NCBI GenBank assembly: GCA_964631265.1
Contig: CAZVWW010000047.1
Location: 1 to 16,010 of the forward strand
DNA from: CAZVWW01 sp964631265
GTDB taxonomy: Bacteria; Thermotogota; Thermotogae; MWEM01
DNA length: 16,010 nt
Direction of reading: 5' to 3'
Shown here piece after piece: positions 5,685 to 12,728 of the stretch (position 1 is its first letter; every line of letters starts with the position of its first letter). The notes under the pieces were generated by a model, which searched no databases, had not been told where the DNA came from, and saw only the letters and a list, made by a program, of their open reading frames with translations. The translations under genes were made by a program, and so were the position numbers.

Positions 5685-7817
5685 CGAGATGCGTCCTCTC
5701 TTCACGTCGACGGACAATATGCAAACATTGACAATGCTGCCCACATAGGTCTCCTCGAGGGGATCAGTGTTTCGGGGGAATTTTGATTTGTGGATGAGCC
5801 CGTCCCTTTTAACACCGATATCCACAAAAGCGCCGAAATCGACCACGTTTCGCACGGTCCCCTGTAATCTCATCCCTTCTTTGAGGTCCTCAATCTTCTT
5901 GACATCCTTTTTCAGGATGGGCTGGGGAAAGCTCTCTCTTGGATCGATATAAGGCGTTGTCAGAGCCCGGATAATATCCTCAACCGTTATACGGTTCATA
6001 TCCAGTTCTTGAGCCAGTTTTGAGGGATCCGCTTCTCTCAGTGCCGCTGCCATCACCCCTCTGTCTTCTCTTAAGCGTTCCAGCGATAAATCGAGATGTT
6101 CGAGCACCCGCTTAGTCCCGGGGTATTTCTCGGGATGGATGATGGTGTTATCCAGCGGATTCTTTGATTCGGGAACCCGGCAAAAACCGGCGGCCTGCTC
6201 AAAGGCCTTCGGTCCAATACCTTTCACCTTTTTAATACCGGCCCTTGATTTGAAGATGCCTGTTTCTTTTTTATAATCGAGAATATTCCAGGCGGTCTTT
6301 TTGTTTAAGCCTGAAATGTACTGCAAGAGGAAAGGAGACGCGCTGTTGATATCCACCCCAACGAAGTTGACGGCGGATTCCACCTCACGTTCAAGGGCGT
6401 GGTTCAGGTCCTTCCTGTTCAGATCATGCTGATACATGCCAACCCCGATGGATTCAGGCGGTATCTTGACCAGCTCCGCCATCGGGTCCTGCACTCTCCT
6501 GGCGATTGAAATGGCCCCGCGTGTTGTCACATCGAGACTCGGGAATTCTGCAATCGCATTCTCTGAAGCCGAATAAACCGAGGCTCCCGCCTCGGACACG
6601 ATGATATAGGAGGTGTTCAGCTCCTTGTTTTTCTCCAGGAGCCGGGCGACAAAGCTCTCCGTTTCGCGCGATGCTGTGCCGTTTCCGATGGAGATAATAT
6701 CGATATCATACATCTCAACAAATCTGAGAACCGTTTCCTCGCTTTCTTGAGCGGCATTGTGCGGCGGATGCGGGTAGATGGTGCCGTGCTCGCGGTATAT
6801 CCCGTTCTCGTCCACAACTGCGCACTTGCATCCCGTCCGGAATCCCGGATCAATCCCGAGTACCCTTTTGTTCTTAATCGGCGGGGTCAGCATGAGACTC
6901 CTGAGATTCCTGGCAAAGACCTTGATGGCCCTCTCCTGGGCTCTGGTGGTTATCTCCTTTCGGACCTCCCGCTCAACCGAGGGGAAGAGAAGCGTCTTGT
7001 ACGAGTCTTCCACCGTTGCCTTCAATTCTTCATAATAGCCCAGTTTGGTCTTCAACCCGGCCATATTCATGATGTGCTTGATGGGATGATGCTTCATATC
7101 GAGCTTAACGGTGATGACCTCTTCCTTCTCCGCCCGGTTGATGGCAAGGATCCGGTAAAGGGGAATCTCCCCGACTCGTCTCCGATACGTATAAAAATCC
7201 TTGTAGAGCCCGTCCGGGTCCGGGCCGTAGGCCTGATCCGTTATGATATCGGCCTGCTGCCTCAGATTGTTCCGCAGCATCTCGCGGATCTTCGGCGTGT
7301 TGGCAATCTCCTCCCGGATGATATCGAGCGCGCCTGAAAGTGCCTCCTCAGGAGTTTCAACGCCCTTTTCCGGCTCAACAAACGAGCTCACATAGGCCGC
7401 ATCTTTTTCAAGCGTCTTTTGCAACCAGTCACCCAGCGGTTCGAGGCCCTTCTCCCTGGCCTTGTCTGCTCTCGTCTTCTTTCTCTTCTTATAGGGCAGA
7501 TAAAGGTCCTCCACCCGTTGAAGCGTCTGAGCCTCTTCCAGGTTCTTTTTCAATTCTCCCGTTAATTTTCCCTGCTCATCAATGATGGACAGGACTTCCT
7601 CTTTTCGCTCCTGAAGCCGGCGCAGGTACTTGATCCGGTCTGCGATCTCTCTGATCTGAATCTCGTCAAGTGCACCCGTCTGTTCCTTTCTGTAGCGGGA
7701 GATAAACGGAATGGTCTTATCATCATCGAGCAGCTCAACCGCACTCCGCACCTGCTTCTCTTTTACATTCAATTCTCCAGCGATCCTGGCGATCATCTCT
7801 TGATAAGTCAACTTCAT
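5667..7817 (-). CDS. tex: Tex family RNA-binding transcription accessory protein
   Basis: This 716-residue protein matches bacterial Tex (YhgF). It has the helical Tex N-domain (about 1-190, including PFISRYRKEQTGALDE at 37-52), a YqgF/RNase H-like fold from about 318 (LGIDPGFRTGCK; SIGNGTASRETE at 376-387), tandem helix-hairpin-helix elements (NSASPFLLQYISGLN, 491-505; KKVKGIGPKAFEQAAGF), and a C-terminal S1 domain (about 648-714, with VVDFGAFVDIGVKRDGLIH). Tex binds nucleic acid and affects transcription; orthologues influence stress tolerance and virulence gene expression in some bacteria. The length is near the lower end of the family (about 720-780). ATG 7817 has an AGAGGT site, and an extended -10 lies about 30 bp upstream on the same strand. 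It is a single-gene unit, convergent with the chemosensory operon and unrelated to it by context. Confidence 0.97.
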   Translation of the reverse strand: MKLTYQEMIARIAGELNVKEKQVRSAVELLDDDKTIPFISRYRKEQTGALDEIQIREIADRIKYLRRLQERKEEVLSIIDEQGKLTGELKKNLEEAQTLQRVEDLYLPYKKRKKTRADKAREKGLEPLGDWLQKTLEKDAAYVSSFVEPEKGVETPEEALSGALDIIREEIANTPKIREMLRNNLRQQADIITDQAYGPDPDGLYKDFYTYRRRVGEIPLYRILAINRAEKEEVITVKLDMKHHPIKHIMNMAGLKTKLGYYEELKATVEDSYKTLLFPSVEREVRKEITTRAQERAIKVFARNLRSLMLTPPIKNKRVLGIDPGFRTGCKCAVVDENGIYREHGTIYPHPPHNAAQESEETVLRFVEMYDIDIISIGNGTASRETESFVARLLEKNKELNTSYIIVSEAGASVYSASENAIAEFPSLDVTTRGAISIARRVQDPMAELVKIPPESIGVGMYQHDLNRKDLNHALEREVESAVNFVGVDINSASPFLLQYISGLNKKTAWNILDYKKETGIFKSRAGIKKVKGIGPKAFEQAAGFCRVPESKNPLDNTIIHPEKYPGTKRVLEHLDLSLERLREDRGVMAAALREADPSKLAQELDMNRITVEDIIRALTTPYIDPRESFPQPILKKDVKKIEDLKEGMRLQGTVRNVVDFGAFVDIGVKRDGLIHKSKFPRNTDPLEETYVGSIVNVCILSVDVKRGRISLGFSE

Positions 7818-7846
7818 TCAACCTCTTCCTGGATGGATTTTCCTCT

Positions 7847-7855
7847 ATCATATCA
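7847..7855 (-). promoter_or_regulatory. Extended -10 promoter for tex
   Basis: On the minus strand the bases read TGATATGAT, a TGN plus TATGAT extended -10. Transcription would start near 7840, about 23 bases before the tex ATG. No -35 is visible. Confidence 0.4.
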
Positions 7856-7916
7856 TAAATGACCACTCCCCTTTTTCCGGGAAGTTGTTGTTGCGCAAAA
7901 ACACAAGCCTTGATAC

Positions 7917-7930
7917 AAAATCCGGATTTT
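7917..7930. promoter_or_regulatory. 14-bp perfect palindrome upstream of the K+ channel promoter
   Basis: AAAATCCGGATTTT is a perfect palindrome one base before the -35-like TTGCTC at 7932. It is flanked by TTGATA (7910-7915) and TATCAA (7938-7943), which are not centred on the same axis. Its position suits a repressor or activator site for the K+ channel gene, possibly also affecting tex. This is inference from position and symmetry only. Confidence 0.35.
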
Positions 7931-7931
7931 C

Positions 7932-7961
7932 TTGCTCTATCAAATACAATGCTGCTATAAT
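7932..7961 (+). promoter_or_regulatory. Promoter ahead of the hairpin and K+ channel gene
   Basis: TTGCTC (7932-7937), 18-bp spacer, and TATAAT (7956-7961) preceded by TGC, giving an extended -10. The start point would be near 7968, about 26 bases before a strong hairpin (7994-8029). Confidence 0.55.
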
Positions 7962-7993
7962 TCAACCAAGCTAATAATCATCTCCAATTGAAG

Positions 7994-8032
7994 GAAAGTA
8001 CCCCGCCCCCCTCAACGCGGGGTGCTTTCTTT
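7994..8032 (+). terminator. Strong hairpin with T-run between promoter and K+ channel gene
   Basis: GAAAGTACCCCGC (7994-8006) pairs with GCGGGGTGCTTTC (8017-8029) over 13 bp with one T-G wobble and a 10-base loop, then TTT. It looks like an intrinsic terminator, but no plus-strand gene lies just upstream. It therefore ends either a very short transcript from the 7932-7961 promoter or forms an attenuator in the channel leader. The T-run is short, so termination may be partial. Confidence 0.6.
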
Positions 8033-8033
8033 G

Positions 8034-8042
8034 TGGTATGAT
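8034..8042 (+). promoter_or_regulatory. Extended -10 immediately after the hairpin
   Basis: TGG-TATGAT (TATGAT at 8037-8042) sits 31 bases before the channel ATG at 8073. There is no -35 because the hairpin occupies that place. It could give a hairpin-independent transcript. Confidence 0.35.
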
Positions 8043-8072
8043 AAAGGTGAAATTATTCTTTCAAAGGGTGAG

Positions 8073-9098
8073 ATGTTGAACGACACGAATCCCGGCAGGA
8101 CGCTATTTAATCAGATCATCTTAATAACCGTACTGGTCGTCGGTATCATGATCTTCGGAACAATCGGTTACATGATCATCGAAGACATGTCCCTGGAAGA
8201 TGCCCTCTTTCTAACATCTATTACCGTCTCCACAGTCGGTTACGGTTTTCCGGGCGGTGTATCCTCTGCCGGTCACATCTTCACCATGATTTTGATTGCC
8301 TTTGGTGTCAGCATTGTCTTATACGGGGTATCATCCATAACGGGAACGGTTGTCGAGGGGCGTCTGGGTCTGCTGATGAAGATAAGGAGGAACCGGAAAA
8401 TGATAGAAAAACTCAAAAAGCATGTCATCGTCGTGGGTGCCGGAAAAACGGCAAGATACGTGGTGCTCGAACTGATCAAGCAGAACAGAAACTTCGTGGT
8501 TGTCGATGAGAACCAGGAGACGATAGACAAGATGAAGGAACTCATGGAAAATGACTTTCCGTATGTCCTGGGGGATGCAACGGAAGAGGATACCCTCATA
8601 AAGGCCGGTATCGAAAACGCGGGCTCCATCATCACCACCCTGCCGACCGACTCGCTCAACGTCTATGTCGTGCTCAGCGCAAGAACCCTGAACTCGGGCC
8701 TGAATATTATCTCAAAGGCCTCGGAGGTCAACGCCTCCAACAAACTGGTCTATGCCGGTGCAAGCAGTGTCGTGGCGGATGCTCAGATAACCGGTATCCG
8801 GATGGCCAGAATCGCCACAAAACCGGACAAGGTAAACTTTCTCGATGTCATGGCCTTTGGAAACCAGGAGTTCAGAATCGAAGAGGTCAAGGTTTCCGAG
8901 AAGAGTCCGGTGGTGAACAAGACACTCATGGAGCTGGGATTGTCAAAGACCATGCGGGTGATGATCATCGCCATAAGACGGGGCGATGACACCATATTCG
9001 GCCCGACCGGCGAGACCCGGATCCTCCCGAATGATTCCCTCATGGTCCTTGGAAGCAGAAAGGGCCTCTCCAACATCACCGATTATGTGAATCAGTGA
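8073..9098 (+). CDS. Two-TM potassium channel with RCK (TrkA-N/TrkA-C) domains
   Basis: This 341-residue protein has the MthK-type layout. Transmembrane helix 1 is about 11-36; a pore helix and selectivity filter TVSTVGYG follow (filter TVGYG at 54-58); helix 2 is about 68-96. The cytosolic RCK_N Rossmann domain starts at about 116 with VIVVGAGKTA and has the acidic VVDEN at the end of strand 2; RCK_C/TrkA_C is about 266-340. Such channels pass K+ and are gated by ligands bound to the RCK ring (Ca2+, nucleotides or other; not predictable here). The start is ATG 8073 with an AAAGGGTG site. An upstream in-frame GTG at 8022 lies inside the hairpin stem and is rejected. It is a single gene with its own upstream regulatory region; no KtrA/TrkH partner is adjacent. 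Confidence 0.93.
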   Translation: MLNDTNPGRTLFNQIILITVLVVGIMIFGTIGYMIIEDMSLEDALFLTSITVSTVGYGFPGGVSSAGHIFTMILIAFGVSIVLYGVSSITGTVVEGRLGLLMKIRRNRKMIEKLKKHVIVVGAGKTARYVVLELIKQNRNFVVVDENQETIDKMKELMENDFPYVLGDATEEDTLIKAGIENAGSIITTLPTDSLNVYVVLSARTLNSGLNIISKASEVNASNKLVYAGASSVVADAQITGIRMARIATKPDKVNFLDVMAFGNQEFRIEEVKVSEKSPVVNKTLMELGLSKTMRVMIIAIRRGDDTIFGPTGETRILPNDSLMVLGSRKGLSNITDYVNQ

Positions 9099-9117
9099 TA
9101 GGGAGTTATAACCCCGG

Positions 9118-9146
9118 TTGACAAATGTAGGCTGGTGTATTATAAT
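9118..9146 (+). promoter_or_regulatory. Consensus sigma70 promoter of the feo operon
   Basis: A perfect TTGACA (9118-9123), 17-bp spacer, and perfect TATAAT (9141-9146). The start point would be near 9153, giving a leader of about 63 bases to the first feoA ATG. Such an ideal promoter usually needs repression, consistent with an iron-responsive operator nearby. GTTATAAC (9105-9112), an 8-bp palindrome, lies just upstream of the -35. Confidence 0.88.
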
Positions 9147-9171
9147 AAGAGTAGTATATATAAGCACGGGC

Positions 9172-9194
9172 GACTAAGCTTAGGCATATACACT
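9172..9194 (+). promoter_or_regulatory. Possible operator: near-palindrome plus first copy of 13-bp repeat (feo leader)
   Basis: CTAAGCTTAG (9174-9183) is a perfect 10-bp palindrome within GACTAAGCTTAGGC, which is one mismatch from a 14-bp palindrome. It merges with AGGCATATACACT (9182-9194), which recurs exactly at 10560-10572 just before feoB. Position 20-40 bases after the likely transcription start suits a repressor site. The identity of a regulator (Fur, DtxR/MntR type or other) cannot be told. Confidence 0.4.
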
Positions 9195-9215
9195 GAGCAA
9201 GATGGAGGGATTATT

Positions 9216-9437
9216 ATGCCATTGACATTTGCAGGAAAAGGAACGTTTAAAGTGAATAATATAAAAGGCGGACACAGTGTCCGAAACAGACTCGCGAAAA
9301 TGGGCATCACCGAAGGAATCTCGATATCCGTTAAAAACGGACATTACGGCGGACCGGTTGTTGTCCAGTTGAACGATTCCCAGTACGGGCTCGGTGTTGG
9401 CATCGCATCCAAGATCGATGTCACCCCGGCCGGTTAA
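9216..9437 (+). CDS. feoA: FeoA-domain protein, first copy
   Basis: This 73-residue protein is a single FeoA (SH3-like beta barrel) domain. The typical segment is HSVRNRLAKMGITEGISISV (about residues 20-39), with GGPVVVQLNDSQYGLG for the following strands. FeoA is a small cytosolic partner of the ferrous transporter FeoB. ATG 9216 has a clear GGAGGG site at 9204-9209; the frame is open further upstream but that stretch holds the promoter and leader. It is the first gene of the feo operon and 19 bases before the second feoA. It is less canonical than that copy at its end, lacking the LRKTEA motif. Two separate FeoA genes before FeoB is a recurring arrangement in anaerobes. Confidence 0.88.
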   Translation: MPLTFAGKGTFKVNNIKGGHSVRNRLAKMGITEGISISVKNGHYGGPVVVQLNDSQYGLGVGIASKIDVTPAG

Positions 9438-9456
9438 ACCGGGACAGGCACAGAAT

Positions 9457-9687
9457 ATGCAGCTCAGCAAAATGAAAACCGGAGACGACGGAAAAGTCAA
9501 AAAAATAGCGGGCAATCGCGCCATCAGACAGAGGCTCATGGCCATGGGACTGACCCCCGGTGTTGAGATAAAAGTCTCAAAAGTGGCACCGATGGGCGAT
9601 CCCATTGAACTGACAGTGAGAGGCTACAAACTCACCCTGAGAAAAACGGAAGCCTCCTGTGTGGACGTTGAGACCGGTGAGGATTGA
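9457..9687 (+). CDS. feoA: FeoA-domain protein, second copy
   Basis: This 76-residue protein is a canonical FeoA. It has NRAIRQRLMAMGLTPGVEIK (about 19-38), VAPMGDPIELTVRGYKLTLR and the terminal LRKTEASCVDVE, the classic FeoA ending (residues 60-71). It is expected to bind FeoB and support ferrous iron uptake. ATG 9457 follows the first feoA stop by 19 bases. Its ribosome site is weak (GGGACAGG, about 9 bases away), so translation may depend on the upstream cistron. An in-frame extension to 9394 would overlap the first feoA and is rejected. Unusually, the next gene is not feoB but an unrelated ATPase-like ORF. Confidence 0.92.
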   Translation: MQLSKMKTGDDGKVKKIAGNRAIRQRLMAMGLTPGVEIKVSKVAPMGDPIELTVRGYKLTLRKTEASCVDVETGED

Positions 9688-9725
9688 AATAATAAAGGAA
9701 TCTGATCATCTAAAAAGGGGTATAG

Positions 9726-10526
9726 ATGTCATTTAACAGTGATAATCTCAAAGAAATGAGAAGACTCTTGCAGGAATCGTTTAATATTTTTGCGGATGAA
9801 CAACCCATCCAGGGAACCTCTATCAATGATCTTGATCCCCGGATGTTGAAGACGTTTTTGGAAAAGAAAACAGGCAATGAAAAAGAAGAGATAACTGCAG
9901 AGGATGAAAAATCTCTTGAAAACATGAAAATCTTAAAAGATGGCCACTGCACTTTGGCCGGTTTATTACTTTTGGGGAAACGGCGTTATCCCTTGTTTTC
10001 TCAATATCAAATTTCTGCTGTTTCCTGGTATGGGAATGATCCGGGACTCAAAGACTATAAAGAAAGTGAAGATATCAAGGGAAACGTGCTCATTTTGTAC
10101 GAGGAGACCCTGGCGTTTATCAAAAGGCAGTTGAGAAGGGTTCAAAGAGGACAGCACGTGAATAGTCTCGGAGTTTTGGAAATCCCTTCAATAGCGTTGG
10201 AAGAGGCGTTGATTAACGCGGTTGTACACAGAAACTATTATATCCAGAGTAATATCAGGATCTTCGTTTTTGACAACCGGGTGGAACTCATCAACCCGGG
10301 AACATTACCAAACACACTTACAGTGGAATCGATTAAGTCCGGTGTTCACATCTCAAGAAACCCCATTCTGTTATCTCATATAAAAGATATTGAAGGTATT
10401 CCTTACAGAGGAACCGGCATGGGCGTAAAAAGAATGATGAAGGCCTGCGAAAAAGATGATATAACGGTTGATTTCGACAATCAGATTGAAAATAACCAGT
10501 TTAAGGTCACTTTTTGGAGGAAATAA
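9726..10526 (+). CDS. RecG-C-terminal-like (HATPase_c_4) protein lacking its N-terminal domain, inside the feo operon
   Basis: This 266-residue protein matches the C-terminal two-thirds of the AlbA_2/HATPase_c_4 family (often annotated as RecG-like ATP-binding or transcriptional regulator proteins). Visible marks are SRNPILLSHI (210-219), an N-box-like EALINAVVHRNY (160-171), DNRVELINPGTLP (183-195) and YRGTGMGVKRMMKAC (227-241), the nucleotide-binding fold. The usual first about 120 residues, the AlbA_2/Schlafen-like domain, are absent: the protein begins at the helix just after it (LKEMRRLLQES). A strong AAAAAGGGG site lies right before ATG 9726, and no remnant is seen in the 38 bases after feoA, so it is a clean short form, not an obvious fresh frameshift. 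It looks more AT-rich than feoB. Its place between feoA and feoB suggests insertion; a role in iron control is only a guess. Confidence 0.75.
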   Translation: MSFNSDNLKEMRRLLQESFNIFADEQPIQGTSINDLDPRMLKTFLEKKTGNEKEEITAEDEKSLENMKILKDGHCTLAGLLLLGKRRYPLFSQYQISAVSWYGNDPGLKDYKESEDIKGNVLILYEETLAFIKRQLRRVQRGQHVNSLGVLEIPSIALEEALINAVVHRNYYIQSNIRIFVFDNRVELINPGTLPNTLTVESIKSGVHISRNPILLSHIKDIEGIPYRGTGMGVKRMMKACEKDDITVDFDNQIENNQFKVTFWRK

Positions 10527-10554
10527 GGCAATTCTATCAATACGCGGATGAAGA

Positions 10555-10572
10555 GCCTGAGGCATATACACT
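10555..10572 (+). repeat. Second copy of the 13-bp feo repeat with adjoining palindrome
   Basis: AGGCATATACACT (10560-10572) is identical to 9182-9194. Here it adjoins GCCTGAGGC (10555-10563), a 4+1+4 palindrome, paralleling the CTAAGCTTAG palindrome at the first copy. It lies 27 bases before the feoB ATG. It may be an operator, or a trace of duplication or insertion of the intervening 1.4 kb. Confidence 0.45.
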
Positions 10573-10599
10573 TATTAAAACGAAAGGGACAAGATATCG

Positions 10600-12615
10600 A
10601 TGAAGACAATCGCCATATGCGGAAATCCCAACAGTGGTAAGACGTCTGTCTTTAACGCGCTCACGGGGGCGCATCAGCATGTGGGAAACTGGCCGGGAGT
10701 GACTGTTGAGCGGAAGGAAGGCCAGTTGCATCACAACGGAGAGGCATTCAAGCTGATCGATTTGCCGGGGACTTACAGTTTATCCGCCAATTCCCTGGAC
10801 GAGAAGGTTGCCAGGGATTTTATTATCGAACAAAACCCCGATCTGACCGTTATCGTCATGGATCAATCGAATATTGAGCGGAATTTCTACCTTGCCCTTG
10901 AGATCATTGAGATGGGGCGTCCCGTCATGTTTGTTTTAAACATGGATGATGAGGCGAAAAAACTCGGCATCAGCATCGATGAAAAGGGCCTGTCAAGCTA
11001 TCTGAACATACACGCTGTTAAGACCGTGGCCAACCGGAAAAGAGGCATCGAGGAACTCAAGTCGGAGATGGCCAAAGCGGCGTTAGAATCCAGGAAACCG
11101 AAAATCCTTTCCTTTTCAGAGTCCCTTGAAAAACGGATTGACGATCTGGCCCGGCTCTTTTCCGGTCATTATGAATCTTCAGTCAAGCGATGGTTTGCCA
11201 TCAAAGCCCTGGAAGGGGACGAACCTGTTTACGAGAGGCTTAATGAATCGCAAAAAAAGCAACTTGAACAGAAACTCAACGAGATGGAAAAGGAAACGGG
11301 AAACGAACCGGACATCACCCTGGCTGAGGAGAGATATGCCGTTATTCACGGGATTGCCAAAGAGTTTGTGCACCGTGTCACCACGGAAGAACAGCGTGAG
11401 AGACTCTCAACAAAGATCGACGCTGTGATCACCCATCGGTTCTGGGGAATACCCATATTTGCTCTGATCATGTGGCTGATGTTCCAGCTGGCCTTTTTTG
11501 TCGGCGGCTTCTTCGTTGAATGGGTCGACCGCTGGTTCAGTCTGCTCGGTGACTATCTGGTTTCCGTCATGCCGGACACATGGCTGACGGCCTTTATCAC
11601 GGATGCCGTGATAGGAGGGCTCGGGGCCTTCATGGTCTTTCTGCCGCAGCTCTTTGTGCTCTTTCTCTTCATATCCTTTCTCGGGGATGTGGGCTATATG
11701 TCACGTGCCGCCTTTGTTATGGACAAGTTTATGCATGCCCTGGGACTGCACGGGAAGTCGTTTATTCCGATGTTGCTCGGGTTTGGCTGCACGGTGCCGG
11801 GTATCATGGCGGCAAGAACTCTCGAATCAAGAAAAGACCGGATCATCACGATACTCGTCACACCGCTTATGTCCTGCGGTGCGCGCCTTCCGGTCTACGC
11901 ACTTCTGGGAGGCATTTTCTTCCCGAACCAGCAGGGAACGGTTACCTTCTCCCTTTATATGCTCGGCATTCTCTTTGCCATTTTAATGGCCAGAATCTTT
12001 AAGAAGACGCTCTTCAAGTCCGAGGACACCCTCTTCATCATGGAGCTTCCCCCATACCGATGGCCAAGCGGGAAAGAGACCTTCGGGCAGGCCTTCCGTA
12101 ACACCTGGTCCTTTGTTAAAAAGGCCGGCACCATCATCTTTGCGGCCGTCATTGTGGTCTGGCTGCTCTCCATCATACCGGGGGGGATCGATTCAGCCCC
12201 GCAGGAGAATCTTATCGGCGATATTGGCAAAGCAATAGCCCCCATCTTCAAACCACTCGGTTTCGAGGGATGGGAAGCGGCAGTCGCACTCATATTCGGT
12301 ATCCTGGCAAAGGAGATTGTCGTTGGAACATTCGGCACCCTCTTTGTCGGCCAGGAGTTTTCAGGTATTGCAGAATATGCCCAGGCCGGGATGAAAGGCG
12401 ATCTCATACAGGGATTGCAAACCGTTTTCACCAGCCCGCTGGCGGCCTATTCATTTATGCTCTTCGTTTTGCTTTACACGCCGTGTCTCGCGGCTCTTGC
12501 CACCATCAAACAGGAGATTGGCTGGAAATGGATGTGGTTCACAGCCCTCTATCTCTTTGCGCTGGCCTACGTAGTTTCCTTCCTTGTTTTCAACATCGGC
12601 GGTCTCTTTTTTTAA
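10600..12615 (+). CDS. feoB: Ferrous iron transporter FeoB
   Basis: This 671-residue inner-membrane protein carries ferrous iron inward. The N-terminal G domain shows G1 GNPNSGKT (8-15), T35 of G2, G3 DLPG (54-57) and G4 NMDD (114-117). A helical GDI-like domain spans about 165-270. The membrane part has two Gate repeats with GFGCTVPGIMAAR (394-406) and the paired TPLMSCGARLPVY (421-433), plus the late TPCLAALATIKQE (627-639) segment, with about 8-10 membrane helices in all. No long Cys-rich tail and no FeoC are present. Length is typical to slightly short. An AAAGGGA site (10583-10589) precedes ATG 10600. No clear terminator follows; the next promoter begins about 25 bases beyond the stop. 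Confidence 0.97.
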   Translation: MKTIAICGNPNSGKTSVFNALTGAHQHVGNWPGVTVERKEGQLHHNGEAFKLIDLPGTYSLSANSLDEKVARDFIIEQNPDLTVIVMDQSNIERNFYLALEIIEMGRPVMFVLNMDDEAKKLGISIDEKGLSSYLNIHAVKTVANRKRGIEELKSEMAKAALESRKPKILSFSESLEKRIDDLARLFSGHYESSVKRWFAIKALEGDEPVYERLNESQKKQLEQKLNEMEKETGNEPDITLAEERYAVIHGIAKEFVHRVTTEEQRERLSTKIDAVITHRFWGIPIFALIMWLMFQLAFFVGGFFVEWVDRWFSLLGDYLVSVMPDTWLTAFITDAVIGGLGAFMVFLPQLFVLFLFISFLGDVGYMSRAAFVMDKFMHALGLHGKSFIPMLLGFGCTVPGIMAARTLESRKDRIITILVTPLMSCGARLPVYALLGGIFFPNQQGTVTFSLYMLGILFAILMARIFKKTLFKSEDTLFIMELPPYRWPSGKETFGQAFRNTWSFVKKAGTIIFAAVIVVWLLSIIPGGIDSAPQENLIGDIGKAIAPIFKPLGFEGWEAAVALIFGILAKEIVVGTFGTLFVGQEFSGIAEYAQAGMKGDLIQGLQTVFTSPLAAYSFMLFVLLYTPCLAALATIKQEIGWKWMWFTALYLFALAYVVSFLVFNIGGLFF

Positions 12616-12637
12616 AGAAGATTTTTAACGCAATTTA

Positions 12638-12646
12638 TGATATAAT
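12638..12646 (+). promoter_or_regulatory. Extended -10 promoter of the amino-acid ABC operon
   Basis: TGA-TATAAT (TATAAT at 12641-12646), with no clear -35. A leader of about 75 bases would precede the binding-protein ATG. Confidence 0.5.
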
Positions 12647-12728
12647 TACATGTACAAGAGGCTTCAATCAGACTGCTTGATAAAGAATCAAAAACAATAT
12701 GCATTTCAAAAAAACAGGAGGGTACATT

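Noticed and set aside
6747..7337. Plus-strand open frame of 196 codons opposite tex
   Set aside because: Tex is fully supported by conserved domains on the minus strand; the opposite frame has no recognisable domain.
8022..8072. GTG start for the K+ channel at 8022
   Set aside because: The codon lies in the stem of the strong hairpin, and the added 17 residues do not fit the family; ATG 8073 has its own ribosome site.
7968..8072. Known K+ or c-di-AMP riboswitch before the channel
   Set aside because: Only one simple hairpin fits in about 100 bases; the complex folds and conserved bases of known classes (for example ydaO/yuaA) are not seen.
9135..9215. N-terminal extension of the first FeoA
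   Set aside because: The stretch holds the promoter -10, the start point and the leader; ATG 9216 with GGAGGG is the natural start.
10514..10603. Short open frame ending in an ATGA overlap with feoB
   Set aside because: About 29 codons with no ATG, partly inside the ATPase gene and matching no family I recognise; it is not FeoC-like. The overlap is probably chance.
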